Below, piece after piece: positions 43,001 through 50,557 of a DNA stretch of 64,000 nt. The translations under genes were made by a program, and so were the position numbers. Every line of letters starts with the position of its first letter. The stretch's first letter is position 1. The stretch lies in contig NZ_CP136419.1 of assembly GCF_039233145.1 (NCBI RefSeq), positions 2,330,001-2,394,000 of the forward strand. The letters are read 5' to 3'. The DNA comes from Moorella humiferrea. GTDB lineage: Bacteria; Bacillota; DSM-521; Neomoorellales; Neomoorellaceae. The notes under the pieces are model-generated. The model was not told the DNA's origin and did not search any database. It worked only from the letters and a program-made list of their open reading frames with translations.

Positions 43001-43222
43001 TTTGCCCTTTAGCGTGCATTGGGTATTACACTGCAGGCAGACACCGTAAACCATGTTCTCGGCCTGGGCCAGGTCGTACTGGCTATCCCAGGTTCCCTTC
43101 GGGCCGGCCGCTGCACTCCCTTTCTGGCCGGCCATAGAAGGGGCCTCAGCCGCCAGCAAGGTTGCTCCGCCCAGCAAGGCTGAGGTTTTTAAAAATTCCC
43201 TGCGTCCGATTTTAAGGGTCAT
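40067..43222 (-). CDS. ttrA: Tat-exported molybdopterin oxidoreductase, tetrathionate reductase-like catalytic subunit
   Basis: This 1051-aa subunit of the DMSO-reductase family has a Tat motif GRREFLK (Arg7, Arg8). The Fe-S site is Cys62, Cys65, Cys69 and Cys114 (the last gap of 44 is long), and a likely metal-ligand Cys269 lies in HTTICEQSHH. Large size, long insertions and the B-C-A gene order fit tetrathionate reductase TtrA (about 1020 aa) better than ArrA, PsrA or PhsA (about 750-850 aa). The symbol is a best guess. ATG 43222 is chosen; GTG 43231 touches the GAGGAG site. It is the last gene of the operon and is controlled by the two-component genes upstream. Confidence 0.8.
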   Translation of the reverse strand: MTLKIGRREFLKTSALLGGATLLAAEAPSMAGQKGSAAAGPKGTWDSQYDLAQAENMVYGVCLQCNTQCTLKGKLSNGVLVKLDGNPYSPVNYYPQIPYNTSPDVAAKIDGRLCPKGQAGVQTLYDPYRLVKVLKRNGPRGSNKWKTISFEQAVKEIVNGGKLFADIGEDRVVPGFKDVFVAKDAAVFKTLAEDAAKVAGKEMSLADFKSKHAAHLDLLLDPNHPDLGPKNNQFVFMAGRIEPGRSDWTKRFVLNSFGSVNWFEHTTICEQSHHVAYKWATAQYSDGKWSPGPNHMKPDFRWSRFVIFWGTGAFEANFGPTPMAEQITRALTEKGLKIAVVDPRFSKTAAHANWWIPVKPGGDLALALGMIQWILANERYDARALANANRAAAEQDGEKSWTNATWLVKINQDGQPGAFLRAGEVGLADGDKGKNLFVVSRNGRLVAVDPEDKDNPVEGDLFVSAEINGIKVKSALTILKEEAASKNLDELAAEAGVPVQAIIDLAREFTSYGKQAAIDFYRGAVQHTNGYYTAQAIIILNLLIGNVDWRGGLTTGGGSWAAGGGKPGQPFDLGKMHSGKITPWGIKLTREGAYYDRSTLFNGFPAERPWYPLTSDVYQEIIPAAGAGYPYPIKILWLHMGTPVLAAPAGAEQIKILCDTERIPLFIADDIVIGETSMYADYIFPDLTYLERWAFLGAPPSTTTKTTKLRQPIAAPIPETVRVFGEEMPISVEAVMLAIAEALGLPGYGKDGFAPGWDFKRPEDYYLKAAANVAYGDKPGDEVPDADDRELAVFKAARRHLPPAVFNEAAWRQAVGEDRWRKTVYVLNRGGRFEESTGSAGKYVEHPFGKLINLYVEPVATTRDSITGRLFGGVPRLEPVSNSDGTPVKDADYPLQLITFKEIFGGQSRTIGNYWGQVALLPENFILMHRSDGTSLGLRDGDLVKLVSRTNPDGKLDLGPGGVEAVQGKVKLIEGIRPGVIAVSWHYGHWAYGARDVVIDGQVVKGDARRRGGLCANPVLLLDTRMKTTCLTDPIGGSASFYDTRVKVEKV

Positions 43223-43236
43223 GGATTGCACCTCCT

Positions 43237-44460
43237 CTACGAGTATCGACGAGACAGATCAGCGCCTGTTTCCACGTGATGGGCCGGCGGGGTTACCGCG
43301 TTGTCCGGGCGACGGCTGAACGGCAGGTACTCTATTCCCAGCTTAAAGATAAATACACCCAGGGCCAGGACAAAAAGTACTACCAGCCATTCGTTCAAAG
43401 TGGGTACATAGGTATAAGCCAGCCCGGGCTCGCTATAGGCGGACGGCAGGGCTGTGAAAGGCGGCGCCAGCAGACCTGGTACAACGATGTTGTAGCGTAC
43501 TCCCAGGAAACCCAGGGTGATCAAAAAGCCGGCCCAACCTGCGGTTTTAGCTGTGATATTGCCTCGTACCAGTAAGAGCACCGGAATTAAGGCTCCCACC
43601 ACCAGATGTACGACCCAGAAGATCCACCAGTTCGGACCGGTCAAGATGAGCTGGTATGGTAGGGCATGGGATGGGGAGAGGTAGTAGCTGCCCAACAGCA
43701 TTTCCGCCAGTTCAAAGAGGAGGTAAAAAACCAGGAGCCCGACAACAATCCGGGCTAGGAGGTTGATGGCCCGGCCGGTTTCCTCATCCTGCTGGTCGGG
43801 ATTTACCACAGCCACTACAAAGATAAGCAAGGCGGAACCGGAAGCCAGGGCGGCAACTAAAAACATAACCGGCAAAAGAGGATTGCTCCAGTAGGGCCTG
43901 GCCTGGACCACACCTAGCAAAGCGCCCAGGCCGCCGCTGAAGGCCAGCGCTACCAGCACGCCGGTGATAGCCAGGTAACGCCCCGGCCGCTTATCTCCAG
44001 GTATCTCTGTCGTCCCTGCGTCTGGTGCTGGTGCTGAATCGCCGCGACTGTCGAAATAAAGCTGGAGTATGAGGAGGAGAAAATAAATAGTATACAACCA
44101 GACCATCCAGGCCATGGGTGAGTGGGGATTGGGGCTAATAAAGATCCGCCAGGCCCGTCCCAGGTGTCCCAGGTCCAGGCCAATGGCGACTAGGGCAGCA
44201 AGTAAAGCCGACAGGGCCGCCACGAGACCCACCTGCCTGAACGGCTCCAGCTCTTTTACGCCGCAAATGTAAACCAGGCTGGTGAGGAGATAGATCCCGG
44301 CGGATAAACCACTGGCAAGCATATAGGTGGCCACTCCCAGTCCCCAGGGGACGGCGCTGGAATAACCTGCCGCTTGTTCGCCAAAAACCAGATACTGGTA
44401 GACCCCGATGGCGCCGACCAGTAAAGCTGCTATGGTAATTATCCAACTTATTTTTTTCAT
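43237..44460 (-). CDS. ttrC: NrfD/TtrC-type membrane subunit
   Basis: This 407-aa membrane protein has about nine or ten hydrophobic segments. It connects the quinone pool to the Fe-S subunit. Phrases such as GLGVATYMLASGLSAGIYLL, NPHSPMAWMVWLYTIYFLLL and QARPYWSNPLLPVMFLVAALASG are typical of NrfD/PsrC. The true start is ATG 44460 with GGGAGGTG upstream; the open frame extends to 44667 inside the Fe-S gene. It is 14 bp after the Fe-S gene and 14 bp before the catalytic gene. The symbol is used by analogy. Confidence 0.85.
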   Translation of the reverse strand: MKKISWIITIAALLVGAIGVYQYLVFGEQAAGYSSAVPWGLGVATYMLASGLSAGIYLLTSLVYICGVKELEPFRQVGLVAALSALLAALVAIGLDLGHLGRAWRIFISPNPHSPMAWMVWLYTIYFLLLILQLYFDSRGDSAPAPDAGTTEIPGDKRPGRYLAITGVLVALAFSGGLGALLGVVQARPYWSNPLLPVMFLVAALASGSALLIFVVAVVNPDQQDEETGRAINLLARIVVGLLVFYLLFELAEMLLGSYYLSPSHALPYQLILTGPNWWIFWVVHLVVGALIPVLLLVRGNITAKTAGWAGFLITLGFLGVRYNIVVPGLLAPPFTALPSAYSEPGLAYTYVPTLNEWLVVLFVLALGVFIFKLGIEYLPFSRRPDNAVTPPAHHVETGADLSRRYS

Positions 44461-44474
44461 AACTTCACCTCCCG

Positions 44475-45383
44475 TCAGGTCAGGTAATAAACCTGGGGTT
44501 CCGTACCAAGTTCCTCTTTCAAACGCATTAAGCCTTCCCTGGCCAGCCATTCCCGCACCATGCTCCGGGGGTCGTTGAGGTCGCCAAAGCAGGTCGCGCC
44601 GCCCAGGCAAGTAGTGACACAGGCCGGTAGCTGGCCGGCTTGTAACCGGTGCAGACAAAAGGTGCACTTACGGGCGTTACCTATGGGTGAACGACCCTTC
44701 TGGCGCGGCCACTGCTTGCCATATTCCAGCGCCGGTTCGCTTTCGTAAGGTTCTAACAACGGCGTATCCTGGGTATAGAACCGGCCGGAGTCAAAGGAAC
44801 GGGCGCCATAGGGGCAGGCCGCCAGGCAGTAACGGCAACCTATGCAACGGTTATAATCGATAGCTACAATACCGTCGGGCCTTTTATAGGTTGCTTTCAC
44901 TGGACAGACGGCGACACAGGGCGGTTTTTCACAATGCATGCAGGGCCGGGGCAGAAACCGGCGCTGTACTTCAGGGTAGGTACCCCTTTCTTCCTCCATA
45001 ACTGGCCGGTAGACGACCCCCGGTGGCAAGTGGTTTTCGGCCTTACAGGCTACCGTACAGGCCCTGCAGCCGACACAGCGGCGCAAATCAATTACCATAC
45101 CCCATTTCCGCTGCTCCACGGGCTTGCCCAGGGCCCTTTCCAGGTCCTGCTCCAGGCGGCGGATCCTGTTTTCCCAGTCGCCGTTAACCGGCCACTCTTT
45201 GACAGCCGTAGCCCGGGAATCGGAACCGGCCGCAGGTACGGCTGCTGTATCGCCAGCATAAGCGGGAGTCCTGGAAAGGGCCCCCAGGGTGACAGCTCCC
45301 AAAACCATACTCGTAGCCGTTTTAACGAGAAATTCCCTACGGCTTACCGGCTCCCGGATCTCCCTTCCTTCCTTGTCCACCAT
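44475..45383 (-). CDS. ttrB: Tat-exported four-cluster Fe-S subunit, TtrB-like
   Basis: This 302-aa protein has an N-terminal Tat signal (SRREFLVK, then a hydrophobic stretch to about residue 43). It has the four cysteine groups [37 protein letters not shown] and CTFC with CVTTC. Unlike the module 1 Fe-S protein it carries its own export signal, as TtrB does, and a 30-residue insertion between groups 3 and 4. ATG 45383 follows GGAGGCAC. It is the first gene of the operon, with the regulator gene ending 165 bp upstream after a terminator. Confidence 0.87.
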   Translation of the reverse strand: MVDKEGREIREPVSRREFLVKTATSMVLGAVTLGALSRTPAYAGDTAAVPAAGSDSRATAVKEWPVNGDWENRIRRLEQDLERALGKPVEQRKWGMVIDLRRCVGCRACTVACKAENHLPPGVVYRPVMEEERGTYPEVQRRFLPRPCMHCEKPPCVAVCPVKATYKRPDGIVAIDYNRCIGCRYCLAACPYGARSFDSGRFYTQDTPLLEPYESEPALEYGKQWPRQKGRSPIGNARKCTFCLHRLQAGQLPACVTTCLGGATCFGDLNDPRSMVREWLAREGLMRLKEELGTEPQVYYLT

Positions 45384-45483
45384 TGTGCCTCCTTTCCTCT
45401 TTTTTTAGTTGGCAAAGACGTTACTGCGCCCTCTATCACAATTATTTCTTCTTTTCACCCACCGGCCAATCAGGGTTATCCCT

Positions 45484-45517
45484 GGAATTAAAAACGCCTA
45501 AGGTTTTTCCCTTAGGC
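45484..45517 (-). terminator. terminator of the second-module regulator
   Basis: GCCTAAGG/CCTTAGGC with a six-base loop is followed on the minus strand by GTTTTTAA. Confidence 0.8.
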
Positions 45518-45548
45518 ATTCTTCCGTATAACGTATAACCCTTTACCC

Positions 45549-46229
45549 TTAATCCCGGGGTATCAATCCCTGCTGGAGGGCATAGCGGACCAGCTCCGCC
45601 CGGCTGGTTAAATTCAACTTCCGGCTAATATTCCCCTTGTGGCTTTCCACTGTTTTGACACTGAGGCCCAGGGCTTCGGCGATCTCTTGATTGGTATAAC
45701 CCAGTGCCACCAGGCGCAATACCTCCGTCTCCCGCGAAGTTAAATGGGTATTCCTTTTTTCACTATTCTTATCCGGATGCCCCTTACCCTTAGCCCCCTT
45801 CTGCAGGGCATCAACTAAAAACCTGGCTACCAGAGGATGGATAAACACACCCCCCTGGGAAACCACCCTGATGGCGGTGATCAGGTCATTATCAGCAGCC
45901 CTCTTAATTATATAACCCGCCGCTCCCGCGGCCAGGGCCTTCTCAACATACTCGCAATCTTCGTGCATGGAGAGGACCAAAACCTTTACCAGTGGCATCT
46001 CGGCCGCAATCCGTTCTACCACCGTAAACCCGTTGCAGAAGGGCATACTAATATCCAGGAGCAGGATATCGGGCCGCAATTCCCGGGTTAATTTGAGGGC
46101 CTCATCCCCATCACCGGCCTCACCTACCACCTGCATATCGGATTCAGCATTGATTAAATAACGCAGCCCGGCCCTAACGACGCTGTGATCATCGGCGATG
46201 ACAATCCTGATTTTCCCGTTATACTCCAT
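45549..46229 (-). CDS. NarL/FixJ-type response regulator (module 2)
   Basis: This 226-aa regulator has a receiver domain (Asp13/Asp14, phospho-acceptor Asp59 in LLLDISMP) and a LuxR-type helix-turn-helix with LTSRETEVLRLVALGYTNQEIAEALGLSVKTVESHK. ATG 46229 follows GGGGAGGTG. It lies between its kinase and the TtrBCA-like operon on the same strand and should activate that operon. Its layout is the same as that predicted for module 1 before inversion, and the receiver domains are similar, so cross-talk with the orphaned module 1 regulator is possible. Confidence 0.9.
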   Translation of the reverse strand: MEYNGKIRIVIADDHSVVRAGLRYLINAESDMQVVGEAGDGDEALKLTRELRPDILLLDISMPFCNGFTVVERIAAEMPLVKVLVLSMHEDCEYVEKALAAGAAGYIIKRAADNDLITAIRVVSQGGVFIHPLVARFLVDALQKGAKGKGHPDKNSEKRNTHLTSRETEVLRLVALGYTNQEIAEALGLSVKTVESHKGNISRKLNLTSRAELVRYALQQGLIPRD

Positions 46230-46248
46230 GCTTACACCTCCCCACCCT

Positions 46249-47670
46249 TCAGGCGGTTATAGGGATATCGACATAAATAGTTGTTCCCCGGGCAGGCGTG
46301 GATTCGATAATCACCTTTCCTCCCAGGAGGGCGGCCCGCTCGCGCATGCTAAAAAGCCCCAGCCCCTTTCTATAGGCGCTTGCTTCAGGATCAAAACCCC
46401 GGCCGTTATCCTCGACAATCAAACGCAAGGCCTCGCCGCGCGGTTCCAGGAGGATACTGACTTCCGAGGCTTCAGCGTGTTTAATAACGTTATTCAGGGC
46501 TTCCTGGACAATACGGTAAATGGCCAGCTCTGCTTTGGGCGGCAGGCGTTTCTCCACCCCCCTGGCAGCCAGATGAATTTTAAGGTTAAATTTATCGCTG
46601 TAATCGCGCGCTATTTGTTGCAGGGCGCCAGTAAGACCGAGCTCGTCAAAAACAACAGGCCGGAGTTCCAAGGCTAGGCACCGCAATCCGGCCATGGCCT
46701 CCCCTAAAGCGGCCCTGATTTCGGCCAGGGACCGGGCTACTTCCTTCTCCCCTTGCACTTTATCCTCCAGGGCTTTTAAACGTAAGAGAATAGCCGTCAA
46801 GGCCCCTCCAGTATCATCGTGTAATTCCCGGGCGATACGCCGCCGCTCGGCTTCCTGGGCGGTAACTACCCTGTCAAGGAGTTCGGAGCGTAAATTGCTC
46901 AGCTCTTCAATCTCGGCTCGCGATCGGCGCAAGCTGTCGAGCATGCGGTTAAAGGAGGCGGCTAGAAAGCTGAATTCATCATGCCCGCTAACAGTTACAG
47001 TGGTGTCCAGGTTTCCCTTGGCCACCGCCCTGGTGGCCCCCACCAGTTCCCGGATCGGCCTGGTTAAAATTGTCGTTAACATATAGGCCATTACTATAAA
47101 AAGAATGGAAAAAATGGTGATCATTATCACAAAACGTGTTGTAGCGGCAAACACAGCCTGGCGCAAGCCCACTTCGGAAAGGCCAACATGGACCACCCCT
47201 AACTGGCCGCCGAAGACCGGTACAGCAGCGTCGTGAATTACCCCCTCATCCGTCAACAATAACTGCTGGCTTTCTTTTTTGCCCGGCGGTAGCTGGTTAT
47301 AAGCCAGCAGACCTACGGGGAAACCGCCGTTAAAGGTATGGGAGAGGACACGGCCCCAGGAGTCCTGGATATAAATATAACGAATATCCCTCCCGCTAGC
47401 CTGCATATCAAGGAGCATCTGGTGCAGTCCATAAAGGTTACCGGTGAGCACCAGCTCGCTACCCTGGGCGGCCACGGCCCTTGCTGTTGCCAGGGAACGC
47501 TGGTCCAATTGCTGTCCCAGGGAAGTTACCAGGACGGCCCTGGTCTGAAGGGCCATGGCCAGGCCCATAAAAATAATTATCGCCAAGACTAAAGCCAAAA
47601 TTTTATGGCGAAAACTAAGGTTAGCTCCTATAATGCGAAGCTTTTCTCTTAAATCATGGCCGGAGTTCAC
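46249..47670 (-). CDS. NarX-type sensor histidine kinase (module 2)
   Basis: This 473-aa kinase has transmembrane segment 1 (about residues 25-47), an extracytoplasmic domain, segment 2 (about 180-205), a HAMP linker, a HisKA_3 domain with RRIARELHDDTGGAL (phospho-His in ELHDD), and an HATPase domain with NNVIKHAEA, EDNGRGFD and GLGLFSMRERA. GTG 47670 overlaps the stop of the PhnD-like gene by 4 bp. It has the same domain plan and the same length as the reconstructed module 1 kinase. It probably reads the PhnD-like lipoprotein. Confidence 0.92.
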   Translation of the reverse strand: MNSGHDLREKLRIIGANLSFRHKILALVLAIIIFMGLAMALQTRAVLVTSLGQQLDQRSLATARAVAAQGSELVLTGNLYGLHQMLLDMQASGRDIRYIYIQDSWGRVLSHTFNGGFPVGLLAYNQLPPGKKESQQLLLTDEGVIHDAAVPVFGGQLGVVHVGLSEVGLRQAVFAATTRFVIMITIFSILFIVMAYMLTTILTRPIRELVGATRAVAKGNLDTTVTVSGHDEFSFLAASFNRMLDSLRRSRAEIEELSNLRSELLDRVVTAQEAERRRIARELHDDTGGALTAILLRLKALEDKVQGEKEVARSLAEIRAALGEAMAGLRCLALELRPVVFDELGLTGALQQIARDYSDKFNLKIHLAARGVEKRLPPKAELAIYRIVQEALNNVIKHAEASEVSILLEPRGEALRLIVEDNGRGFDPEASAYRKGLGLFSMRERAALLGGKVIIESTPARGTTIYVDIPITA

Positions 47671-48617
47671 GGATACCCCACCTTACGGGCTATTTCCCTT
47701 ACCGGGTTATAGGCCTCGTCGTTGATAGGTATAAAGCGCTCTATTCCCAGTTCGTTTAAAATTTTACGCCCGGTTTCTTTCTTATCCATTTGCAAAAAAG
47801 CTTCCCGGACCTTCGCCTTCAGGGCCGGTTCCAGGCCCGGGCGCACCACCACGGGCGGGGAAGCAAAATCGTCGGAGCTCTGAATGATTTTCACTTTGGC
47901 CGCTATTTCCGGGTGCTTTTTGGCAAAGGCCTCATATACCAGGCTGTCAACGGCAGCTCCATCTACAATGCCGTCGGCCACCGCCCTGATGGACTTGTCA
48001 TGGCTGTAGGTAAAAATATAACTCTGAAAGAAGGTTTCCGGTCTCTCACCCATCTGCTGGATATAATAAAGGGGCACCAGGCGACCGCTCATGGACATGG
48101 GATCGGAAAAAGCGAAACGCCGACCCTTCAGGCCCGCGAAATCCTGCACCGGGCTGGATTTAGGGACTATAATATAAGAGGCATACTTGGCCTGCCCGCC
48201 CACTTCAGAAGCAGCCACCAGTTCCATGCTGAAATCCCGCTGGCCTTTGACATAGGCATAGGTGCAAACAAAGGCTATATCGATGTCACCGGAATTCATG
48301 AGGAGATTTACTTCAGCATAGGTCTGGCGGGTGATAAACTCCACCGGGGATTCCAGATACTCCTCTAAATATCTGGCGAGTTCGGTATATGCTTGATAGC
48401 CCTCTTCCGGAGAAATCACCGGTGCGGCGGCCAAGCGCAGGGGGCGTTTTAATTCTCCCGTCGGAGGTGAGCCGTTATAACTGGCCCCCGGGTAATCGCT
48501 ACGCAGATCGTTGAGTTTTATTATGCCCTCACGGTCTGTTTTGCTGCATCCTGACAATAGTAAAACAATGAGCAACAGTACCAGAAGTAAAGTTACCTTC
48601 GAGCGGCTGTTACCCAT
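47667..48617 (-). CDS. PhnD-like solute-binding lipoprotein (module 2)
   Basis: This 316-aa lipoprotein has a signal peptide with lipobox LLLSGC and a PhnD-type periplasmic binding fold: FITRQTYAEVNLLMNSGDIDIAFVCTYAY, FAFSDPMSMSGRLVPLYYI and AVADGIVDGAAVDSLVYEAF. ATG 48617 follows AAGGGGG. It overlaps the kinase gene by 4 bp and is thus the co-sensor of the module, comparable to the AioX-AioS pair or the N-terminal domain of TtrS. The ligand may be tetrathionate, an arsenic oxyanion or another small anion. Confidence 0.88.
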   Translation of the reverse strand: MGNSRSKVTLLLVLLLIVLLLSGCSKTDREGIIKLNDLRSDYPGASYNGSPPTGELKRPLRLAAAPVISPEEGYQAYTELARYLEEYLESPVEFITRQTYAEVNLLMNSGDIDIAFVCTYAYVKGQRDFSMELVAASEVGGQAKYASYIIVPKSSPVQDFAGLKGRRFAFSDPMSMSGRLVPLYYIQQMGERPETFFQSYIFTYSHDKSIRAVADGIVDGAAVDSLVYEAFAKKHPEIAAKVKIIQSSDDFASPPVVVRPGLEPALKAKVREAFLQMDKKETGRKILNELGIERFIPINDEAYNPVREIARKVGYP

Positions 48618-48632
48618 GAAGGATAGGCCCCC

Positions 48633-48890
48633 TTAATCGCCGGCCGTCTGACAGCCGCAGCGGTTGGATATAGTCATGACTAGGACTGCTTCACCCCGCT
48701 CAGCCGCCGCCTGGAAAAGCCGCCGCGCGGCCTGCCAGACGGCTTCTTCGTCGCCGCGGATAATAGTGCTCATGGCGTTGACCTCCACCTCCACCCCGCT
48801 TCCTTCCAGGGTCGCCACCGCCTCCTTTATTACAGGAGTATAGGCGGCCGTCCCCAGGGGGTATAGAGACAACTGGCAGGCAAGGAACAT
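48633..48890 (-). CDS. YkoF/DUF77-type thiamine-binding-like protein
   Basis: This 85-aa protein of the MTH1187/YkoF-related family has ACQLSLYPLGTAAYTPVIKEAV at the start and VEVNAMSTIIRGDEEAVWQAARRLF in the middle. Related proteins bind thiamine or its pyrimidine. The C-terminal tail has SNRCGCQTAGD, with two cysteines. It lies 15 bp upstream of the PhnD-like gene on the same strand, so it may be co-transcribed with the sensory module; the link is unexplained. Confidence 0.75.
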   Translation of the reverse strand: MFLACQLSLYPLGTAAYTPVIKEAVATLEGSGVEVEVNAMSTIIRGDEEAVWQAARRLFQAAAERGEAVLVMTISNRCGCQTAGD

Positions 48891-48971
48891 AAGCTTCCTC
48901 CCTCTTTTAGTTAATTGCGTATCATCAATATAATTACACCCAGGAATTTAATCAAGGGGATATGATTCCCT

Positions 48972-49006
48972 CAAAAAGTAAAAAGATGGGAACGAAGTCC
49001 CATCTT
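48972..49006 (-). terminator. terminator of the Cys-rich small protein gene
   Basis: AAGATGGGA/TCCCATCTT with a six-base loop is followed on the minus strand by TTTACTTTTT. Confidence 0.8.
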
Positions 49007-49022
49007 CCTATCCTAATATTAT

Positions 49023-49223
49023 TTAGGTTTGACTGTTACAAGCTACGAAACGGGCGATGCTGCGATCATAGGTACGTTCTACCTCCGGCGGAAAAAGGCA
49101 GCCTGGTAGTTCGTTATATTTGCGATGGTAAGTAATACAATCGCAGCATTTACCCTTGCGGCTGCACGGTTCATAGGTGCAGGTGCACCTGTTTTTGTTG
49201 GCCTCTAAATTACACTGGGCCAT
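49023..49223 (-). CDS. Cys-rich small protein (DUF6485-like)
   Basis: This 66-aa protein has eight cysteines in the first 45 residues ([26 protein letters not shown]) and one near the end (VACNSQT). It resembles the DUF6485 group of anaerobes; metal or Fe-S binding is likely. ATG 49223 follows GGGGGAGAGG. It lies 30 bp after the flavin reductase gene on the same strand and is followed by a strong terminator, so the two probably form a unit. Confidence 0.75.
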   Translation of the reverse strand: MAQCNLEANKNRCTCTYEPCSRKGKCCDCITYHRKYNELPGCLFPPEVERTYDRSIARFVACNSQT

Positions 49224-49253
49224 TTCCTCTCCCCCTTTTCCTTCTGCCGGGCT

Positions 49254-49742
49254 TTACCCGGGCCAACGAGTGATTTTATGTTCATAATAGACAAGGGGTT
49301 TTTTACCTTCATTAACCGCGGCCGCCACCACCCGTCCGGTAACGATAACATGATCGCCGCTCGTAAAGCGGTCGGCCACCTTGCATTCCAGGTTGGCCAG
49401 GGCGTCTTTTATCCGGGGAGTGGCCGTTACCGCCGCCGGTTCGGTGGCAATACCCAGTTCTTTAACTTTATCTACGTTGCGCCCCGAACGGCTGCCGCAA
49501 AAGGCGGCAATATTCTCCTGGTCGTCGGCTAGAACTGTTAAAACAAATTCCCCCGCGGCGTCCAGCAATTCCAACACATAGCGATCGGGATGGAGAGCCA
49601 CCATAACCTGGGGAGGATTGGAGGATTCCTGGGTAAACCAGGCTACCGTGGTCACATCATGTTTTTCCCCATATTTCACTCCTACCAGGCCGCAAGGACA
49701 GGCGATTTTACCCAGGGCGCGGGTTATCTCACCATTCACCAC
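49254..49742 (-). CDS. flavin reductase family protein (FMN-binding split barrel)
   Basis: This 162-aa FMN-binding protein has the typical beginning GLVGVKYGEKHDVTTVAWFTQESSNPP, the NADH/flavin region FVLTVLADDQENIAAFCG and the C-terminal HVIVTGRVVAA. Such proteins reduce flavin or act as small FMN electron carriers. ATG 49742 follows AAAGGAGC. It is upstream of the Cys-rich protein gene and downstream of an rsuA-type gene on the same strand. Confidence 0.85.
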   Translation of the reverse strand: MVNGEITRALGKIACPCGLVGVKYGEKHDVTTVAWFTQESSNPPQVMVALHPDRYVLELLDAAGEFVLTVLADDQENIAAFCGSRSGRNVDKVKELGIATEPAAVTATPRIKDALANLECKVADRFTSGDHVIVTGRVVAAAVNEGKKPLVYYEHKITRWPG

Positions 49743-49801
49743 GGATCAGCTCCTTTCTTTAGGCAAAATATTCCTCGCATTATTGATATTTTAATCTCCC
49801 A

Positions 49802-50539
49802 TCACCGGCCGGTCAATTCTCTCAAGGCAGTAACCTCTCTATCCGTCAGCTCTCTATATTCTCCTGGCTTTAACGTTTCATCAAGTACCAGAGGTCCCAT
49901 GGCAATACGCTTAAGATAAATCACCTCTTTGCTGACGGCGGCGAACATGCGTTTAATTTGGTGATATTTCCCTTCATAAATGGTAACTTCTGCTTCTGAA
50001 CGAAGGCCGGCCCGCAGGATTTGCAAGTCGGCGGGCAGGGTGCAGTAGCCATCTTCAAGGAGCACCCCCCGGCGAAAGGCTTCCACATCTTCCCTGGTGA
50101 CCGTCCCCTGCACCACCGCGTAGTACTTTTTAGGCACGTGCTTTTTAGGAGATAAAAGGTTATGGGCCAGGCGTCCGTCGTTGGTTAAAAGCAGTAACCC
50201 CTCAGTATCCTTGTCCAGACGCCCTACAGGAAAGGGCCGGCGAGCCCGATAACAGGGCGGCAGCAGATTAAGAACAACTTCTGCCGTCCTATCCTCCGTG
50301 GCGGACACCACGCCCCGGGGTTTGTTGAGCATTATATAAATATAAGGCCGGTATTCCACATATTCGCCATCAACAAACAGCTGATCTTCACCCGGTATAA
50401 TATTGAGCCCCGGGTCCTTTACCGGCAGACCGTTAACCTGTACCCTTTCTTCTTTAATCAGCCTTTTAATTTCTTTGCGGGTTCCATATCCCATGTGGGC
50501 CAATATTTTATCCACCCGCTGCCGTTTTACCGGCGCCAT
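49802..50539 (-). CDS. rRNA pseudouridine synthase, RsuA/RluB family
   Basis: The 245-aa enzyme has an N-terminal S4 domain (KILAHMGYGTRKEIKRLIKE, residues 10-60) and a catalytic domain with GRLDKDTEGLLLLTNDGRLAH (catalytic Asp) and IYEGKYHQIKRMF. It converts uridine to pseudouridine in 16S or 23S rRNA; RluB or RsuA cannot be told apart by eye. ATG 50539 is 18 bp downstream of the glucosaminidase gene, so the genes may be co-transcribed. Confidence 0.9.
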   Translation of the reverse strand: MAPVKRQRVDKILAHMGYGTRKEIKRLIKEERVQVNGLPVKDPGLNIIPGEDQLFVDGEYVEYRPYIYIMLNKPRGVVSATEDRTAEVVLNLLPPCYRARRPFPVGRLDKDTEGLLLLTNDGRLAHNLLSPKKHVPKKYYAVVQGTVTREDVEAFRRGVLLEDGYCTLPADLQILRAGLRSEAEVTIYEGKYHQIKRMFAAVSKEVIYLKRIAMGPLVLDETLKPGEYRELTDREVTALRELTGR

Positions 50540-50557
50540 GACTAAATCCCGCCTTTT

